Positions 1 to 7,043 of a DNA stretch of 8,878 nt are shown piece after piece. Source of the DNA: Prevotella sp. (lineage in GTDB: Bacteria; Bacteroidota; Bacteroidia; Bacteroidales; Bacteroidaceae). The notes beneath the pieces are model-generated. The model was given only the letters and a program-made list of their open reading frames with translations, was not told the origin of the DNA and ran no database searches. Location of the stretch: contig JAEEZP010000139.1 in NCBI GenBank assembly GCA_016291915.1, forward strand, positions 1 through 8,878, given 5' to 3'. The position numbers and the translations under genes were made by a program. Every line of letters starts with the position of its first letter. Position 1 is the stretch's first letter.

Positions 1-2
1 CA

Positions 3-554
3 ACAGGGATGCAGAAAACTGCAGTTCGTCAAGGGGCTATCTCTACAGAGTTTACCATCATGAAGGGGTGGGAGTCAAAATATAACTCCTATCTGAAAAC
101 GGCTCGTGGATATGCCGAAGCTATTCAGGCCGGCACCACACTCTATGCTGATGGTGTAGAAACCCTGCAACGACTCTATGAGTTACAGCGTGCCATCAAT
201 GCCAACCCTGTGGGTATCGGTGCTACACTGGCAATGAATGACTTGTATATGGAAACGGCACAGGAGTTTGTCAAGACCTACAGGCTCTTGAAAAATTCCG
301 TCGCCAAGGGTGGCTCAGACAATATGATGACAGGCGCAGAACGTACGGAAATGCTATGGCAACTGTCAGACGCTTTGGCACAGCTAAACAGGAAACTCCG
401 TATGCTCGCCGTTAGCATAGCATACCATAATCTGACCGATGTTTGGAACCAGGCAACGGCAGGCATCATCCCCAAGTCTCACTCCGACATTGCCCATGAT
501 GCCTTAGACAGGTGGAAACGCGCCAGTGAAGTGAGCAGCATTTTGAACCATTAA
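3..554 (+). CDS. Probable conjugal transfer accessory protein, 5'-partial
   Basis: The reading frame is open to the left edge of the window. The first ATG in view (position 9) is probably internal. The reason is the next gene, a paralogue: it has about 50 more N-terminal residues, including a signal peptide, before the block that aligns here (KYNSYL against EFNSYL). The visible part is about 183 residues, mostly predicted helix. It ends with the block LTDVWNQ, matched by FTDVWNE in the neighbour, then a short basic/aromatic tail. No catalytic motif is seen. It lies 12 bp before the paralogue and upstream of a coupling ATPase, so a role as an exported or periplasmic component of the conjugation apparatus is likely; TraI/VirB5-like proteins of Bacteroidales elements have a similar size and helical make-up. 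That analogy is inference, because I do not recognise a defined family. Confidence 0.7.
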   Translation, partial: TGMQKTAVRQGAISTEFTIMKGWESKYNSYLKTARGYAEAIQAGTTLYADGVETLQRLYELQRAINANPVGIGATLAMNDLYMETAQEFVKTYRLLKNSVAKGGSDNMMTGAERTEMLWQLSDALAQLNRKLRMLAVSIAYHNLTDVWNQATAGIIPKSHSDIAHDALDRWKRASEVSSILNH

Positions 555-566
555 AGCATTGAAGTG

Positions 567-1259
567 ATGAGAAAGATAGTCATAATCCATCTATTACTGG
601 CATGGTTATTAATCATGCCGTCATCCGTGTATGCCGCACTTGACCCCACACGTCTCGCCGCTATTGAGCTGGCATCGAGTCAGGCAAAGAAAACACTGGA
701 AGCTCAGACGAAGGCACAGGAGCTGATGACTACCGGCCATATCTGGACGAAAGAAGAGGTAGAAGCCACGACGGAGTTCCAGCGTGAGTTCAATTCCTAT
801 CTTGACATGTTCCACGATGCAATATCTATTGCTGCAGAAGTCTATGGTATCTACTATGAGGTGAAACAGACATCCAAGAATGTGAAGAATATCAATGAAG
901 TGTTGGCCGACAGCCCTACTAACGCACTCGCACTGGCATTCTCTGCAAAGCGTAGTGTGGTATATAGGAATATCGTCAGACAAAGCCTTGACATCATCAT
1001 GGACATCCGAAAGGTCACCATGGAAGAGTCCAAGATGACAGAATGGGAAAAAATAAAAGTCATCAGTGACATTCGTCCTAAACTACGTAAGTTCAACAAA
1101 CAACTCCAAGCCCTGACACTCGCACTACGCTATACCTCCTTCACGGATGTGTGGAACGAGCTGCTACAACGGGCATACCGCATCAATCCTGATACGAAAC
1201 ACAATATCATTCAGGAATGCCGCAGGGCATGGTGGGATAATGCAAAGTCAGTAAGATAA
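567..1259 (+). CDS. Exported helical protein of conjugation module, paralogue of the preceding gene
   Basis: The protein has 230 residues. ATG at 567 is preferred over the in-frame GTG at 564, because it starts a clean signal peptide: MRK, a hydrophobic core (IVIIHLLLAWLLIM), then a likely signal peptidase I site after SSVYA. The mature protein is helical and rich in K, E, Q and R, with coiled-coil-like stretches around residues 27-75 and 135-185. The C-terminal block (ALRYTSFTDVWNEL) repeats the pattern of the previous protein (SIAYHNLTDVWNQA), and several hydrophobic positions upstream also align, so the two genes look like a tandem duplication. It sits 12 bp after the paralogue and 75 bp before the coupling protein gene, probably in the same transfer operon. 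A periplasmic, VirB5- or TraI-like structural role is possible but not proven. No enzyme motif is visible. Confidence 0.75.
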   Translation: MRKIVIIHLLLAWLLIMPSSVYAALDPTRLAAIELASSQAKKTLEAQTKAQELMTTGHIWTKEEVEATTEFQREFNSYLDMFHDAISIAAEVYGIYYEVKQTSKNVKNINEVLADSPTNALALAFSAKRSVVYRNIVRQSLDIIMDIRKVTMEESKMTEWEKIKVISDIRPKLRKFNKQLQALTLALRYTSFTDVWNELLQRAYRINPDTKHNIIQECRRAWWDNAKSVR

Positions 1260-1291
1260 ATATATCAGTATTACCTTATTACTATATATAG

Positions 1292-1303
1292 ATATTGCAA
1301 TAT
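1292..1303. repeat. 12-bp perfect palindrome in AT-rich intergenic gap
   Basis: ATATTGCAATAT is its own reverse complement. The half CAATATT occurs again at 1306-1312, just downstream. The 75-bp gap before the coupling protein gene is very AT-rich, so such a palindrome can arise by chance. It could be a binding site for a dimeric regulator or simply AT-rich spacer. I see no TAnnTTTG promoter box in this gap. Confidence 0.35.
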
Positions 1304-1334
1304 TACAATATTCTAAGAAATATCAAACATTCGC

Positions 1335-3653
1335 ATGGAAGAATCAAAAGAGCTACAAGGTCTATACAGCGTTTTCCGCATTGCCATATACGTCTCACTC
1401 GTCATAGAGTTCTTTGAATATGCCATAGGCCCAGACATCCTTGACACCTTCGCCGGAGTGCTCACGGAGATTCATGAACGTATGGGACAATGGCTGATAT
1501 ACCAGCCAGGACATCTGCCATATAGTAAACTGGCAACGCTGTTGCTCGTTATCATCACCTGTATCGGCACCAAGAACAAGAAACAAATTGAGTTCGATGC
1601 CCGAAAAATGGTATTCTGGCCTATCGTCATCGGTGCCGTGCTTATCGTCACAGCCGTATGGCTATACTATACTGACCTGATGAATTTCAAAGTGTGGATA
1701 CTCCCTTTGAACTACTGGCTGTATATTGCAGCCTCCATCGTCGGAACAGTAGCCGTCCATGTCGCACTCGATAACGTCTCAAAGTTCCTGAAGGATGGCA
1801 TGTCTAAAGACCGTTTTAACTTTGAGAACGAGTCCTTTGAACAAAATGAACAGTACAAGTCCACAAAATACAGTGTGAACATTCCCATGCGGTACTACCA
1901 CAAGGGAAAGTTCCGTAAGGGATGGATTAACCTGAACAACCCCTTCCGTGGTACCTTCGTCATTGGTACGCCTGGATCTGGTAAGTCATTCTCCGTCGTA
2001 GAGCCGTTCATCCGGCAACAGTCCGAAAAGGGCTTTTCGATGGTGGTCTATGATTATAAGTTCCCGACACTGGCCCAGAAACTCTATTATCACTATCGCA
2101 TCAACAAGAAACAGGGTAATACGCCGGAAGGATGCTCGTTCAACGTCATCAACTTCGTCGATGTTGAATACTCCCGACGTATCAACCCCGTACAATATAA
2201 ATATATCAATGACCTGGCCGCTGCACAGGAAACAGCCATGACATTGGTTGAATCCCTGCAGGGAGGTAAGAAAGAAGGTGGTGGCGGTTCCGATGACTTC
2301 TTCTTTAAGTCTGCTGTGAACTTCCTCGCCTCCTGCATCTATTTCTTCGTCAACTACAAGCGTATGCCGTATAAGGCCAAAGGAGAACCGCTATGGCCCG
2401 AATACTATACCGACCCGGAAACAGGTCATAAGAAACTGACAGGCCGCGTCTTCGACAGTGAGGAACACCGTGACGCAGCAGAGAAGGCGGCACGCAAAGG
2501 AAAGGTATATACCGAAGGACTGACAGAACCGGCCTTCTGGCTTGGCAAATACTCTGATATGCCTCATGTGCTGTCATTTCTCAATCATGACTATTCGGAA
2601 ATCTTCGATATACTAAAGACCGACCCGGAGGTGTACCCGCTCCTTGGCCCATTCATCACAGCCTACGACAACAAGGCCATGGAACAGTTGGAAGGTATGA
2701 TTGGTACGCTTCGCGTACAAATCTCACGTCTGGCAACGAAAGAGGCATACTGGGTGTTCAGCAAGGAAGGGGATGACTTCGACCTGAAGGTCTCTGACCC
2801 CAAGAACCCGTCATACCTCCTGATTGCCAATGACCCGGAGAAACAGCAGATTATCTCTGCCCTGAACGCCATGATCCTCAACCGCCTCGTGACACGAGTG
2901 AATAGCGGCCAAGGAAAAAATATCCCTGTCAGCATCATCGTCGATGAGTTGCCGACACTGTATTTCTATGGCATCGATAACCTCATTGCTACGGCACGAA
3001 GCAACAAGGTATGTGTGTTGCTTGGCTTCCAGGAGCTGCCGCAGCTCGAAGCCGGTTATGGTAAGGTTAACAAGGATAAGATTGTGTCTATCATCGGTAA
3101 TGTCATCAGCGGCTCCGCACGTAACAAGGAAACGCTCGAATGGCTCTCCAATGACATCTTCGGTAAGGTAGTACAGATGAAAAAGGGTGTCACCATCGAC
3201 CGTGACCGTACTTCCATCAATATCAATGAAAATATGGATAACCTCGTGCCGGCATCCAAGATCTCGGATATGTCTACAGGTTGGCTGTGCGGCCAGGTGG
3301 CCCGAGACTTCTCACCAACAAAAACCACCACCAGCTATTTCAATAAACTCTGGGTAAAGGTCATCAATAGTATTTTCAAACTCATCCACGTCAAGAAACG
3401 TGTTAAAGTTGATGAACACATGAACATCCAAGAGTCAGAAGAGTTCCAGACCTCCAAGTTCTTCTGCAAGACCGACTTCGACATGAAAGCTATCGCTGCC
3501 GAGGAAGCCGACTATAAAAATTATCCCCTCCCCATGCCGTATAAGTTCAAGTCCAAGGACGCCCGTGAGCGCATCCTGTATGCCAACTTCTACCGCATCA
3601 ACCGCGAAGTGAAGGAAATGATTGTCGAAATACAACAAGAATATGTCAAATAG
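1335..3653 (+). CDS. mobC: Type IV coupling protein (MobC/TraG/VirD4-like ATPase)
   Basis: This 772-residue membrane ATPase brings the relaxase-DNA complex to the conjugative type IV secretion channel at the inner membrane. Four hydrophobic N-terminal segments are visible at about residues 15-30, 64-79, 93-112 and 121-145. The cytoplasmic motor follows, with Walker A GTPGSGKS at 211-218 and Walker B IIVDEL with D537 and E538. After it comes the family's usual block with ATARSNK and GFQELPQL, a glutamine-containing sensor-like motif. A glycine-rich stretch (KKEGGGGSDDFFFKSAVNFL) also occurs in this family. It is longer than plasmid VirD4 (about 650 residues), as is usual for Bacteroidetes MobC proteins, which have an extended N-terminus. 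It follows two putative transfer proteins, which supports the conjugation assignment. The symbol follows Bacteroides usage; TraG/VirD4 is the wider family. No relaxase gene is in view. Confidence 0.93.
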   Translation: MEESKELQGLYSVFRIAIYVSLVIEFFEYAIGPDILDTFAGVLTEIHERMGQWLIYQPGHLPYSKLATLLLVIITCIGTKNKKQIEFDARKMVFWPIVIGAVLIVTAVWLYYTDLMNFKVWILPLNYWLYIAASIVGTVAVHVALDNVSKFLKDGMSKDRFNFENESFEQNEQYKSTKYSVNIPMRYYHKGKFRKGWINLNNPFRGTFVIGTPGSGKSFSVVEPFIRQQSEKGFSMVVYDYKFPTLAQKLYYHYRINKKQGNTPEGCSFNVINFVDVEYSRRINPVQYKYINDLAAAQETAMTLVESLQGGKKEGGGGSDDFFFKSAVNFLASCIYFFVNYKRMPYKAKGEPLWPEYYTDPETGHKKLTGRVFDSEEHRDAAEKAARKGKVYTEGLTEPAFWLGKYSDMPHVLSFLNHDYSEIFDILKTDPEVYPLLGPFITAYDNKAMEQLEGMIGTLRVQISRLATKEAYWVFSKEGDDFDLKVSDPKNPSYLLIANDPEKQQIISALNAMILNRLVTRVNSGQGKNIPVSIIVDELPTLYFYGIDNLIATARSNKVCVLLGFQELPQLEAGYGKVNKDKIVSIIGNVISGSARNKETLEWLSNDIFGKVVQMKKGVTIDRDRTSININENMDNLVPASKISDMSTGWLCGQVARDFSPTKTTTSYFNKLWVKVINSIFKLIHVKKRVKVDEHMNIQESEEFQTSKFFCKTDFDMKAIAAEEADYKNYPLPMPYKFKSKDARERILYANFYRINREVKEMIVEIQQEYVK

Positions 3654-3682
3654 ATTATTGTTACACTAAAAAATATATAGCT

Positions 3683-4012
3683 ATGACAGGAAATGACAAC
3701 GAGAGAACTATAGCCTCTCTCTACAAAGAAACACTCAATGATTATGAGGAACTGCTGAAAGGTTTCCGTTCTATTGAAAAGAAAATAGAACAAAAAGCCA
3801 AGGAAATATTCAATCACGACGGCAAAGCCTCTGTTGAATTACTCGATACCGGCGACATCGGTTGCAGTATTCAGCTACCTCGGATAAAACATTCTTTAGA
3901 GCAAATAAACATCTTCGCTGACGCTATGGAACAACCCTACGATGAAATGGACGTAGAAGTAGATGAAGATGGCCTCTTCATGTGCTGGGAGCTTAAAACA
4001 AAACAGAATTAG
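3683..4012 (+). CDS. Small acidic protein of unknown function
   Basis: The protein has 109 residues and I do not recognise it. It starts 29 bp after the coupling protein stop and ends about 45 bp before a strong hairpin, so it is probably the last gene of the transfer operon. The N-terminal half (about residues 8-44) is charged, helical and coiled-coil-like. The middle (SVELLDTGDIGCSIQLP) looks like beta strands. The C-terminus is strongly acidic (DEMDVEVDEDG). Counting residues gives 24 Asp/Glu against 13 Lys/Arg, about -11 net. There is no signal peptide or membrane segment, so it should be cytoplasmic. A small acidic protein on a mobile element might be a chaperone-like partner of the coupling protein or an antirestriction-type DNA mimic; neither is supported by a motif. 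Confidence 0.65.
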   Translation: MTGNDNERTIASLYKETLNDYEELLKGFRSIEKKIEQKAKEIFNHDGKASVELLDTGDIGCSIQLPRIKHSLEQINIFADAMEQPYDEMDVEVDEDGLFMCWELKTKQN

Positions 4013-4056
4013 ATATTATTTTCTCTATATTCTCCATATATATATACTATTTAATG

Positions 4057-4084
4057 ATGGGGTTCGTCGCGAGACGCGCCCCAT
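4057..4084 (+). terminator. Hairpin, probable intrinsic terminator of the transfer operon
   Basis: The arms ATGGGG (4057-4062) and CCCCAT (4079-4084) pair perfectly. A T-G wobble and one T/C mismatch separate them from an inner stem, CGTC (4065-4068) with GACG (4073-4076), which closes a GCGA tetraloop of the stable GNRA type. A T-rich run (TTTATATTTTG) follows. It lies 44 bp after the small acidic gene's stop and before the next promoter-like box, where a terminator would be expected. Confidence 0.75.
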
Positions 4085-4109
4085 TTATATTTTGTTAATT
4101 ATTCACCCT

Positions 4110-4145
4110 GTTTCACTATAATTCAAAGAATTATTCGTATCTTTG
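4110..4145 (+). promoter_or_regulatory. Bacteroidetes-type promoter for the restriction operon
   Basis: TATCTTTG at 4138-4145 matches the Bacteroidetes sigma factor -7 consensus TAnnTTTG. It lies between the hairpin terminator and the start codon at 4163. The -33 element is weak: TGTTTC around 4110-4114 is the best TTTG-like candidate, and its spacing is a little long. Transcription would start near 4150, giving a leader of only about 12 bases. The same octamer also occurs by chance inside genes at 6154 and 8151, so position matters more here than the match alone. No comparable box precedes the next two genes, which suggests that all three share this promoter. Confidence 0.6.
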
Positions 4146-4162
4146 CACAAAACTTTTATTCG

Positions 4163-4759
4163 ATGAAGAAGATACTGCTATTCCTGATGCTGGTCGTGAC
4201 TCTGCCAATGGCAGCACAAAACTCGTCCTTTCCAAAAAAGGGTTATAACATCAAATGGATAAAAAACACGAAGTACGGTTTCGAGAACTATTCTTGCTCC
4301 ATCAAGAAATTCGAGGACAGTGACACACTCTATTACATCAGCTATGTCACACCGGGAATGCCACCATATTCTATCTGCTTTGGATTCCTCGGACAAAGTA
4401 CAGCGGATAAGATTGCAGTAGTTCTGGAGGGAAAGAGCAAGAAAGAAAGGATAAAATGGATAAAAGAATATCTTGGATATACTGGAGTATATGACGTGGG
4501 CCAGACAGTCACATATAATGACTACTGGACGTTTTTCAAACCCAAGGCAACAGAACGAGGCATAACCACTCATTTCAACCTCGCATCGGCCCTCTATGCC
4601 TTTCATAGAGACCGTGACAGGGATAAACGGTGGGCGAACACCACGCCAGAGCAATGGTTAGCCCTTTACTCAGCAGCTAAAATAGTTCTCCCCATGGTAG
4701 GACCTTCCGGCTATCATACCTCCTACGAGAAATATATCAATCCTTACGCTCACGATTAA
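4163..4759 (+). CDS. Exported protein of unknown function, first gene of restriction operon
   Basis: The protein has 198 residues. It begins with a clear signal peptide: MKK, a hydrophobic core (ILLFLMLVVTLPM), and a likely signal peptidase I cleavage after MAAQ or between A and Q, as is common in Bacteroidetes. There is no lipobox cysteine after the core, so it is probably periplasmic or secreted and not lipid-anchored. The mature part has many aromatic residues and alternates short beta-like stretches (DTLYYISYVTPG) with helices (KSKKERIKWIKEYLG; TPEQWLALYSAAKIVL). The charged run HRDRDRDKRW lies near residue 155. Cysteines are few. I do not recognise the family. It has its own promoter-like box and lies only 24 bp before the restriction-methylation gene, so the two are probably co-transcribed. 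An exported protein is an unexpected partner for a DNA-modifying system; it may be unrelated cargo. Confidence 0.75.
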   Translation: MKKILLFLMLVVTLPMAAQNSSFPKKGYNIKWIKNTKYGFENYSCSIKKFEDSDTLYYISYVTPGMPPYSICFGFLGQSTADKIAVVLEGKSKKERIKWIKEYLGYTGVYDVGQTVTYNDYWTFFKPKATERGITTHFNLASALYAFHRDRDRDKRWANTTPEQWLALYSAAKIVLPMVGPSGYHTSYEKYINPYAHD

Positions 4760-4783
4760 AAGCAAAATGTTACGCATATAATT

Positions 4784-7033
4784 ATGGATATACAGATTAA
4801 GGATAATAAAATATATGCTCCGCTAAAAAACAAATGGTTAGTTCTGAAACCAGAAGAAGAAGTTCGCCAGAAATTCATCTGCCGCCTGGTCAACAGTTAT
4901 GACTATAGCCTCGATCAGATGGCGCAGGAAATGCAAGTCACCAACTCGCAAAGGGGACAAGGGGCTGCACGGGCAGACATCGTGATATGGAGAAGCAAGG
5001 AAGATAAGGCTGAAAACAAATATCCCTTGGTAGTAGTGGAATGCAAGGCTGAAAAAGTTACGATACACAAGGAAGATTACTACCAAGGAATGAATTACGC
5101 ATCATGGCTTCATGCGGACTTCTTTGTCACCACGAATCTAAAAGAAACACGTATATTCAAAATTGTAACTGGAGAAATACCAGACCGGTTAGAGGAAATC
5201 GTTGATATTCCTGACGCTTCAAAGGCTACCAGTCAAAAAGAGATTGATAAATTGTTGCGTCAGACAAAAGCATTTACGCGAGACGAGTTTTCTAAACTGC
5301 TCTTCAAATGTCATAATGTAATACGAAACAATGACAAGCTTTCACCTGAAGCAGCATTTGATGAAATCAGCAAAATACTCTTCATCAAGATACGCTATGA
5401 ACGGGAAAATGACGAAGGGCAGATATTCTCAAAGAAACGTTTTGTCGAAAATCGTAAACTGAGAGAAAAACTCGACAAAGAAGAAGGTAACAAAGATACG
5501 ACACCTTATTATCAACGTATCTTTAATCAAACCAAGCAGCTGTTTGCACAGGATCATCTTTTCGATGACAATGCCAAAATTGAAATCCGGGAGAATAGCT
5601 TTGAACAGATTGTAAAAGACTTGGAGATTTATAACCTATCCACTACGTCAGATGACGTTAAAGGTATAGCGTTTGAGAAATTCCTCGGACGGACGTTCCG
5701 TGGAGAGCTGGGACAATTCTTTACTCCACGAACAATCGTAGACTTCATGGTACAGATACTCGACCCGCAGGAGGGCGAACTGATGTGCGACCCCTGTTGT
5801 GGGTCAGGAGGGTTCCTTATAAAAGCCTTTGAATATGTACGCGAAAAGATAGAACGGGATATAGAACAGCAAAAAGAGGTCATCAAAGCAAAATTCTATG
5901 ATGACAAATATGAGCAGATGAACGAACAGGAACGTGAAGCTGTCGATGCAAAAGTGTCTAAGGCCTTCTCTTTCCTGAACGACGAACTAAACATCAACAA
6001 TGAAAATGGACGATTACGCGCACTGTCATTCGACTGCATCTATGGCACAGATGCTAACCCTCGCATGGCTCGCACAGCCAAGATGAACATGATAATGCAC
6101 GGTGACGGACATGGAGGGGTACACCATCATGACGGACTGCTTAACGTGAATGGTATCTTTGAAAACAGATTTGACATCATACTTACAAATCCACCGTTTG
6201 GAGCAAGAGTAGAAAAGGATGCCATCATCAGCGAAGCAGACCGCTTTACAGATGAAGAACGCATAGCTGCTTACATTGAACGATACGGCGAAGCATACCA
6301 GGAAGCCCTTCGGCAGGTAAATGATAACGTCGGCGAAAAACTGCTGAGCCTATACCATATAGACAGCGGGCTGACGGAAGTGCTCTTTATTGAACGTTGC
6401 CTGAACTTGCTGAAGCCAGGAGGACGAATGGGTATCGTACTACCAGAAGGTGTGCTCAACAACAGCAACCTTCAGAAGTCACGAGACTACGTTGAAGGAA
6501 AAGCAAAGATCCTGCTTATTGTATCCATACCACAGGATGTTTTCATGGCATCAGGGGCAACAGTGAAACCCAGCCTTCTTTTCTTCCGCAAGTTCACGAA
6601 AGAAGAGTCCGAAAACTATGCAGAAATAACGGCAAAAGCCAAAAATACTGTAACGGAGAAATACAAGGAACAGACAGATGAACTTGAAGCACAACTGAAA
6701 CTACGTGGTAAGGACGCTCTCTCTAAAGAACAAAAAGCGGATGTTCGAGCAAAGCTAAAAACCATCCGTGAGAAAATAACAGCAGAGGTCAAGATAATAG
6801 TAAAGGAACACTTCAACTATGAAATACCTATAGCCGAAGTTCAAAAAGCCGGTATAAGTACAACAGGAGCAGAAATAGAAAACGAACTTATTCCATTGGC
6901 AGAAGAGTTTACGCCTTACCGCAAAGAGAGTAACTTATGGGACATTAACATCAAAACGACACACTATGATGTCAATGATGACGGCGTAGTTACTTACAGG
7001 AGAGAGTCTGAAAACACTGTTTTACATAAATAG
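4784..7033 (+). CDS. hsdM: Fused restriction-methylation subunit (PD-(D/E)xK nuclease + N6-adenine methyltransferase)
   Basis: This 749-residue protein joins two activities. Residues 1-130 resemble the HsdR N-terminal nuclease domain: E26 in a first helix (PEEEVRQ), then ARADIVIW with D65, then VVVECKAE with E86 and K88, together a PD-(D/E)xK site. Residues 160-600 are an HsdM-type N6-adenine methyltransferase, with the FTPRTIVD stretch (313-320), SAM-binding motif DPCCGSGGF (336-344) and catalytic NPPF (469-472). A charged helical segment (about 345-400) separates the last two. The tail at 605-675 is rich in K and E and looks like coiled coil, probably for contact with the S subunit. A classical HsdM is about 500 residues without a nuclease. 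Fused RM plus separate S is the BcgI-like type IIB/IIG arrangement, with Mg-dependent cutting and SAM-dependent methylation of the same site. All key residues are present, so it looks active. hsdS follows 10 bp later. Confidence 0.9.
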   Translation: MDIQIKDNKIYAPLKNKWLVLKPEEEVRQKFICRLVNSYDYSLDQMAQEMQVTNSQRGQGAARADIVIWRSKEDKAENKYPLVVVECKAEKVTIHKEDYYQGMNYASWLHADFFVTTNLKETRIFKIVTGEIPDRLEEIVDIPDASKATSQKEIDKLLRQTKAFTRDEFSKLLFKCHNVIRNNDKLSPEAAFDEISKILFIKIRYERENDEGQIFSKKRFVENRKLREKLDKEEGNKDTTPYYQRIFNQTKQLFAQDHLFDDNAKIEIRENSFEQIVKDLEIYNLSTTSDDVKGIAFEKFLGRTFRGELGQFFTPRTIVDFMVQILDPQEGELMCDPCCGSGGFLIKAFEYVREKIERDIEQQKEVIKAKFYDDKYEQMNEQEREAVDAKVSKAFSFLNDELNINNENGRLRALSFDCIYGTDANPRMARTAKMNMIMHGDGHGGVHHHDGLLNVNGIFENRFDIILTNPPFGARVEKDAIISEADRFTDEERIAAYIERYGEAYQEALRQVNDNVGEKLLSLYHIDSGLTEVLFIERCLNLLKPGGRMGIVLPEGVLNNSNLQKSRDYVEGKAKILLIVSIPQDVFMASGATVKPSLLFFRKFTKEESENYAEITAKAKNTVTEKYKEQTDELEAQLKLRGKDALSKEQKADVRAKLKTIREKITAEVKIIVKEHFNYEIPIAEVQKAGISTTGAEIENELIPLAEEFTPYRKESNLWDINIKTTHYDVNDDGVVTYRRESENTVLHK

Positions 7034-7043
7034 GCCAAAGAGT

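Noticed and set aside
4178..4654. Minus-strand open frame of 158 codons opposite the exported-protein gene
   Set aside because: The plus-strand frame has a signal peptide, a promoter-like box and operon spacing. The minus frame gives an implausible, cysteine-rich product without recognisable motifs.
6154..6161. TATCTTTG promoter-like octamer inside the fused restriction-methylation gene
   Set aside because: It lies deep in coding sequence with no gene start following, so it is a chance match.
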